Assembly: GCA_965227095.1 (NCBI GenBank)
Contig: CBDDFL010000001.1
Span: forward strand, 2,232,001-2,296,000
Direction: 5' to 3'
Length of the DNA stretch: 64,000 bases
Origin: JANQMY01 sp965227095
Lineage (GTDB): Bacteria; Pseudomonadota; Alphaproteobacteria; JANQMY01
Below, in pieces: positions 60,997 through 64,000 of this stretch. Below the pieces are notes generated by a model, which searched no databases, had not been told where the DNA came from, and saw nothing but the letters and a program-made list of their open reading frames with translations. The translations under genes were made by a program, and so were the position numbers. The number at the start of each line of letters is the position of its first letter. Position 1 is the stretch's first letter.

Positions 60997-61021
60997 ATAG
61001 CGCATAAAAAAACCGGTTCAA
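60994..61021 (-). promoter_or_regulatory. Proximal nadA promoter candidate
   Basis: On the minus strand TTGAAC (61021-61016) and TATATA (60999-60994) are 16 bases apart. The start would lie inside operator candidate 1. The -35 box sits in the loop and stem of the terminator-like hairpin at 61006-61028. Confidence 0.55.
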
Positions 61022-61028
61022 CCACCGG
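61006..61028 (-). terminator. Terminator-like hairpin downstream of nrtR
   Basis: On the minus strand CCGGT (61028-61024), loop GGTTGA, ACCGG (61017-61013), then TTTTTTT. It would end nrtR transcription about 90 bases past its stop, before nadA. Stem of 5 bp with seven Ts. Confidence 0.6.
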
Positions 61029-61036
61029 AGGCTCTT

Positions 61037-61057
61037 TTATGCTACATTTGAGCATTA
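61037..61057 (-). promoter_or_regulatory. NrtR operator candidate 2
   Basis: Arms ATGCT (61039-61043) and AGCAT (61051-61055) flank 7 bases, the same geometry as candidate 1; about 13 of 21 positions match between the two, aligned on TTATGCT. It covers the spacer and -10 box of the distal promoter candidate. Centre-to-centre distance is about 61 bases. Confidence 0.5.
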
Positions 61058-61066
61058 GTTTGTCAA
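61039..61066 (-). promoter_or_regulatory. Distal nadA promoter candidate
   Basis: On the minus strand TTGACA (61066-61061, perfect -35) and TAGCAT (61044-61039) are 16 bases apart. Its transcript would start next to the terminator-like hairpin, so its use is unclear. Confidence 0.4.
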
Positions 61067-61117
61067 TAGGCAAGTGAAAAATGCTTAATTTGGCAAAATC
61101 CGCAGTTTTCTGAAGTT

Positions 61118-62170
61118 TTACCGGTGTCGGGCGGTCTTGCTGCGGGAGGGCAATTTTACGCCCGGGGCTGGGCGTTCTTTCAGCACGTCACGTCTAAAGC
61201 GGAACAGAGCCGCAGGCCGCCCACCCGTTTTGGTAGAAACATCACCCGTGGGTTCTACCATGCCGGTTTTTTCCAACAATCGCCGGAAATTCTGCTTATG
61301 GATTCTGACACCGGATATGGCCTCCACGGTGCGTTGAAGTTCCAGAAGCGTGAAAGCCGGGGGCATCAATTCGAAGACCACGGGCCGGTATTTCAGTTTG
61401 CCGCGCAAGCGCCCCATGGCGGTGGCCAAGATGCGGCGGTGGTCATACAGCATGGGTGCCCCCAGCGGCGGCTCCACCAACTTGACTTTGTCCGCATGAA
61501 GGCGGGGACGGTCGCGCTGGGCTTCGTAGATGAGGCCAGCCTCGTACAATAACTCGTACCGCTCCAGCACCTTTTCTTCGTCCCAGGTGGACGTTTCGAA
61601 GCCGAAACACTGGCACACCCGGTCCCAGCGGCGGCGCTGGTCGGATGAGTCTTTGGTATCCTTCGACCACATCTCTAAGAGAGGGCGGATGACCTTGCCG
61701 ATCAAATCCGGCTCGCCATTGCGCCAATCTTCCCACGGAAAATAGCGGTACCAAGGTTGCCATACGGTGTCGGTCCCCTTGGTGAGCTCTGGTTCATCGG
61801 TGAGGGCGAGGTAGCCAATGGACACGACTTGCGGGCTGCCATCGCCATCGGCAGCGTGACGTCCACGGTCTCCGAAGGTGTAGAGCTGTTCTGTGTAGCC
61901 GAGGGACAAGCCGGTTTGTTCGTCCACCCAGGTGCGTAAGCCCAGTTCCAGGGTGCGGTGCAGGGCCGGTTCGAAAGGGCCGAAGGGAAGGCCGTCGCTG
62001 TCATCGGGAATGCCCGCGGCATCCGAGGACCGTTCGCCCGGACGGCGCACGACAGTCACCTGCGGTGCCTCGTCCGAAACAGCCACAATGGCAGCATTCA
62101 ACCCAATGGTAACAATGGTTGAATGGTCGTCATTTGACGCGGTGTGCAATTGGTCAGCCAGGTCGGCCAA
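61118..62170 (-). CDS. nrtR: NrtR-type Nudix-related transcriptional regulator of NAD biosynthesis
   Basis: Protein of 350 residues (TTG start). The N-terminal Nudix-like domain (about 15-200) has LGYTEQLYTFGDRGRH but a degenerate Nudix box (LRTWVDEQTGL in place of REUxEExGU), as in non-catalytic NrtR sensors that bind ADP-ribose. The C-terminal winged helix (about 260-330) has FELMPPAFTLLELQRTVEAI, RIHKQNFRRLLEKTGMVEPTG and GRPAALFRF. It lies directly upstream of nadA on the same strand. Probably represses the nad operon; the operon arrangement supports this. Confidence 0.92.
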   Translation of the reverse strand: MADLADQLHTASNDDHSTIVTIGLNAAIVAVSDEAPQVTVVRRPGERSSDAAGIPDDSDGLPFGPFEPALHRTLELGLRTWVDEQTGLSLGYTEQLYTFGDRGRHAADGDGSPQVVSIGYLALTDEPELTKGTDTVWQPWYRYFPWEDWRNGEPDLIGKVIRPLLEMWSKDTKDSSDQRRRWDRVCQCFGFETSTWDEEKVLERYELLYEAGLIYEAQRDRPRLHADKVKLVEPPLGAPMLYDHRRILATAMGRLRGKLKYRPVVFELMPPAFTLLELQRTVEAISGVRIHKQNFRRLLEKTGMVEPTGDVSTKTGGRPAALFRFRRDVLKERPAPGVKLPSRSKTARHR

Positions 62171-62202
62171 GATGCCCTCGATAGATTCGTGTGTCGTTCT
62201 GT

Positions 62203-62721
62203 CTATGCCAGATCCGGAAAAATGGGAACGGAGAACGTTTGGCCTTCCCAGGACATTTCGCCGGGTCCCATGTCTTCCACGGCCTGTACCAAGCGGCCAC
62301 CGCGGCCCATTAAATCGTCCGCATGTTTGATCAGCAGCCGGTTCGGGTGGGCGTGGGGGGCTGCGTCTCGCAGCATTTGGGCGAGCGCGAACTCGCTGGC
62401 TTCCGCGTTAAACTTGCACAAGGTGATGAGGGCCGTGGCGGTCGACCGGCTAATGCCGGCCCAGCAATGGATCAAAATCGGGTCGTCCGGCGTCCAGCTA
62501 TCGATGAAGCTTAGAATGGTCTCCACATGCGCGCGACCGGGAGGGACCAGTGTCTCATCATGGTGGGCGATATCGTTGACGGACACCTGCAGATGATTGT
62601 CGCGGGCAATGCCCACGGGCGTTTCAATCATCGATTCCGGATCCAGCAGACTGATCATATGGGAGGGGCCGGACGTATCGATCACGTCATCGACGGCACT
62701 CAATGGGCACACATAGATCAT
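62203..62721 (-). CDS. Dual-specificity/tyrosine phosphatase-like protein
   Basis: Protein of 172 residues with the phosphatase P-loop CxxxxxR: HCWAGISRSTA, C86 and R92. A possible general-acid Asp is D50 in SVNDIAHHDE. The fold is of the cysteine-phosphatase superfamily, but the substrate may be a protein, lipid or nucleotide phosphate. It lies 32 bases upstream of nrtR on the same strand and may be cotranscribed. A perfect TATAAT occurs upstream at 62764-62759 without a clear -35 box. Confidence 0.82.
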   Translation of the reverse strand: MIYVCPLSAVDDVIDTSGPSHMISLLDPESMIETPVGIARDNHLQVSVNDIAHHDETLVPPGRAHVETILSFIDSWTPDDPILIHCWAGISRSTATALITLCKFNAEASEFALAQMLRDAAPHAHPNRLLIKHADDLMGRGGRLVQAVEDMGPGEMSWEGQTFSVPIFPDLA

Positions 62722-62847
62722 GGCAATTTCCCTCTCTATTCAGTTGCTGACTGTTCTCATTATACGTCCGAGAAGAGCTAACCGATTCCTATTGCACCGG
62801 TATTACGGTGATTACGCTGTCCAATGGATTCAAGGTAAGTCTGTAAG

Positions 62848-63435
62848 TTATTTGGACAACATCTTGAATTTTTTCAAGAAATCAGATTGGGCCTTGGGTG
62901 TGGGGACAGGTTTGAGGACCAGACCGTCTGCGTATTTTGAGGCCACAAAGAACTTCTTGGCCTCTGCCGTTGTGAATCCCGCCAGCTGGGTCGCTTCCAG
63001 ATAGGCGGCGATCCCGTCGGCCCGTTTGATCAATTTGGTCACGTCTTCCGGTATTTTCGCAGGCAGGCCAAAGCGCACATGAATGGCGCTGAGTAACCGG
63101 TTCTCCAAGGCCTTGTAGCCGCCGCCGATGGAGGCTTTGAAGGGGCTGATCAAATCGCCGATCACATATTCCGGGGCGTCATGCAGCAGCGCCGCCAAGC
63201 GCCATTTAGTGGGCCAGGCCGGTTTCATGCGCCGGCAGATTTCTTCGACAAGTAGAGAATGTTGGGCGACCGAAAAGGCATGATCGCCGACGGTTTGGCC
63301 GTTCCAGCGGGCAACCCGCGCCAGCCCATGGGCGATATCTTCCATCTCTATGTCGAGGGGGGATGGGTCGAGCAGGTCCAGGCGGCGGCCGCTTAACATG
63401 CGCTGCCACGCCCGAGCAGGCGGCTGCTTGGTCAT
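62848..63435 (-). CDS. HD-domain phosphohydrolase (YfbR-like)
   Basis: Protein of 195 residues with a metal-dependent HD domain: GDHAFSVAQHSLLVEEI (first His), WRLAALLHDAPEYVIGDLISPFK (HD pair) and a later Asp in LIKRADGIAAYLEATQL. This resembles YfbR-type 5'-deoxynucleotidases, so a nucleotide monophosphate may be the substrate; not proven. It lies 126 bases before the phosphatase-like gene. Confidence 0.87.
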   Translation of the reverse strand: MTKQPPARAWQRMLSGRRLDLLDPSPLDIEMEDIAHGLARVARWNGQTVGDHAFSVAQHSLLVEEICRRMKPAWPTKWRLAALLHDAPEYVIGDLISPFKASIGGGYKALENRLLSAIHVRFGLPAKIPEDVTKLIKRADGIAAYLEATQLAGFTTAEAKKFFVASKYADGLVLKPVPTPKAQSDFLKKFKMLSK

Positions 63436-63493
63436 AACGAAAGATCCGAAATCGATTCAGTCAGGCAAAAAGAACGCTTTAATTTCAAAAGCT

Positions 63494-64000
63494 TTAGGAG
63501 ATTTTCTCAACCACCACCGTGCCGGCGGAATAGCCCGCCCCGAAGGAACAGATCAGCCCCAAATCTCCAACGGCCAGGTCCGATTTATATTTGTGGAAGG
63601 CAATGATGGATCCAGCGGAGCTGGTGTTGGCGTATTCGTCTAGGATGACTGGGGCATCTTTCGGGTCCGGGTCGTGGCCAAGCACCTTGCGGCTGATAAA
63701 GTCGTTCATGTTTTTATTGGCCTGGTGCAGCCACATGCGTTTCAATTCCGGCGCCTCTTTGCCCAGATCCTTGAGGTGATCGATGATCATTTCGGACACC
63801 ATGGGCACCACTTCCTTGAACACCTTGCGGCCTTCCTGGACGAACAATTTGTCTTTTTCGCCCGCGGTTTCCGGTGCCGTGCGGTTCAAGAAGCCAAAAT
63901 TGTTGCGGATGTTATTCGAGAAGGTCGTCTTCAAGCGCGTGCCTAAGATCCGGAAGCTATCCTTTGATTTTGCGTGTTCTTCCGGTTCCAAGACAACGGC
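63494..64000 (-). CDS. Beta-ketoacyl-ACP synthase III family protein (5' part outside window)
   Basis: C-terminal half of a KAS III (FabH-like) thiolase-fold enzyme; the frame stays open past the window end with AVVLEPEE, so the N-terminus and catalytic Cys are missing from view. The catalytic His is in LKRMWLHQANKNMN and the Asn in DEYANTSSAGSIIAFHK. The C-terminal LICSFGAGYSAGTVVVEKI is typical. It condenses acyl-CoA with malonyl-ACP if canonical; relatives make other lipids. Confidence 0.9.
   Translation of the reverse strand, partial: AVVLEPEEHAKSKDSFRILGTRLKTTFSNNIRNNFGFLNRTAPETAGEKDKLFVQEGRKVFKEVVPMVSEMIIDHLKDLGKEAPELKRMWLHQANKNMNDFISRKVLGHDPDPKDAPVILDEYANTSSAGSIIAFHKYKSDLAVGDLGLICSFGAGYSAGTVVVEKIS

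Noticed and set aside
1..64000. CRISPR arrays, prophage genes, insertion sequences, tRNA or rRNA genes
   Set aside because: I looked through the gaps and gene content and saw none; most gaps are under 200 bases.

Overview
This window is chromosomal, core-genome DNA of an alphaproteobacterium. It carries a ccrM-type GANTC adenine methyltransferase next to rnhB, an aa3 oxidase assembly cluster (ctaD-ctaB-small protein-ctaG-ctaE-DUF983-SURF1), a separate F0 operon encoding b and b' subunits (atpI-atpB-atpE-atpF'-atpF), split glycine decarboxylase genes (gcvPA/gcvPB), and glyQ-glyS-ppdK. The sequence alone does not fix the genus. I found no tRNA, rRNA, CRISPR array, prophage or insertion sequence. 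The only mobile-like content is one small toxin-antitoxin module and three short intergenic palindromic elements.

Layout. 1-8.2 kb: tail of ctaD, oxidase assembly genes, thrC, an M16 peptidase and a GNAT acetyltransferase. 8.2-13.2 kb: a membrane GGDEF/EAL protein, YqgE (minus strand), a DsbD-alpha-like periplasmic protein and a peroxiredoxin. 13.2-17.5 kb (minus): ispH-thrB-rnhA-asnB. 17.7-23.35 kb: a CDGSH protein, a lipoprotein, then a promoter and tandem glycine riboswitch driving gcvT-gcvH-gcvPA-gcvPB, closed by a bidirectional terminator. 23.4-30.9 kb (minus): F0 ATP synthase operon, smc, a DsbA-like lipoprotein and a DUF721 protein. 31-40.4 kb: mutY, ccrM, rnhB, a radical SAM protein, a two-gene glycosyltransferase-like pair, moaB, a lytic transglycosylase and a uracil-DNA glycosylase-family protein. 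40.6-46.2 kb: ETF-ubiquinone oxidoreductase, a TPR lipoprotein, ispE and a WecA/MraY-type transferase. 46.2-46.75 kb: a ParE-type toxin with its putative antitoxin. 46.8-56.5 kb: ispB (minus), a DUF2007 protein, a TrmN6-like methyltransferase, an S49 peptidase, glyQ-glyS, ppdK and a SleB-type hydrolase. 56.5-64 kb (minus): a KAS III fragment, an HD protein, a phosphatase-like protein, nrtR, nadA-nadB-nadC and an SDR.

How genes work together. The first block builds cytochrome c oxidase: haem O synthesis, Cu(B) insertion, subunits I and III, and SURF1. The riboswitch couples the glycine cleavage system to glycine. The last block is a de novo NAD operon with its regulator NrtR; the nrtR-nadA gap holds two matching operator-like palindromes, two promoter-like sequences and a terminator. 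Isoprenoid genes (ispH, ispE, ispB) and threonine genes (thrC, thrB) are scattered.

The best leads are the NrtR control region, four GANTC sites clustered upstream of ccrM, an 80-bp palindromic element present twice between convergent genes, a probably leaderless toxin-antitoxin cassette between duplicated terminator sequences, and a uracil-DNA glycosylase homologue that lacks two Fe-S cysteine positions. I see no clearly new multi-gene defence or biosynthetic system.
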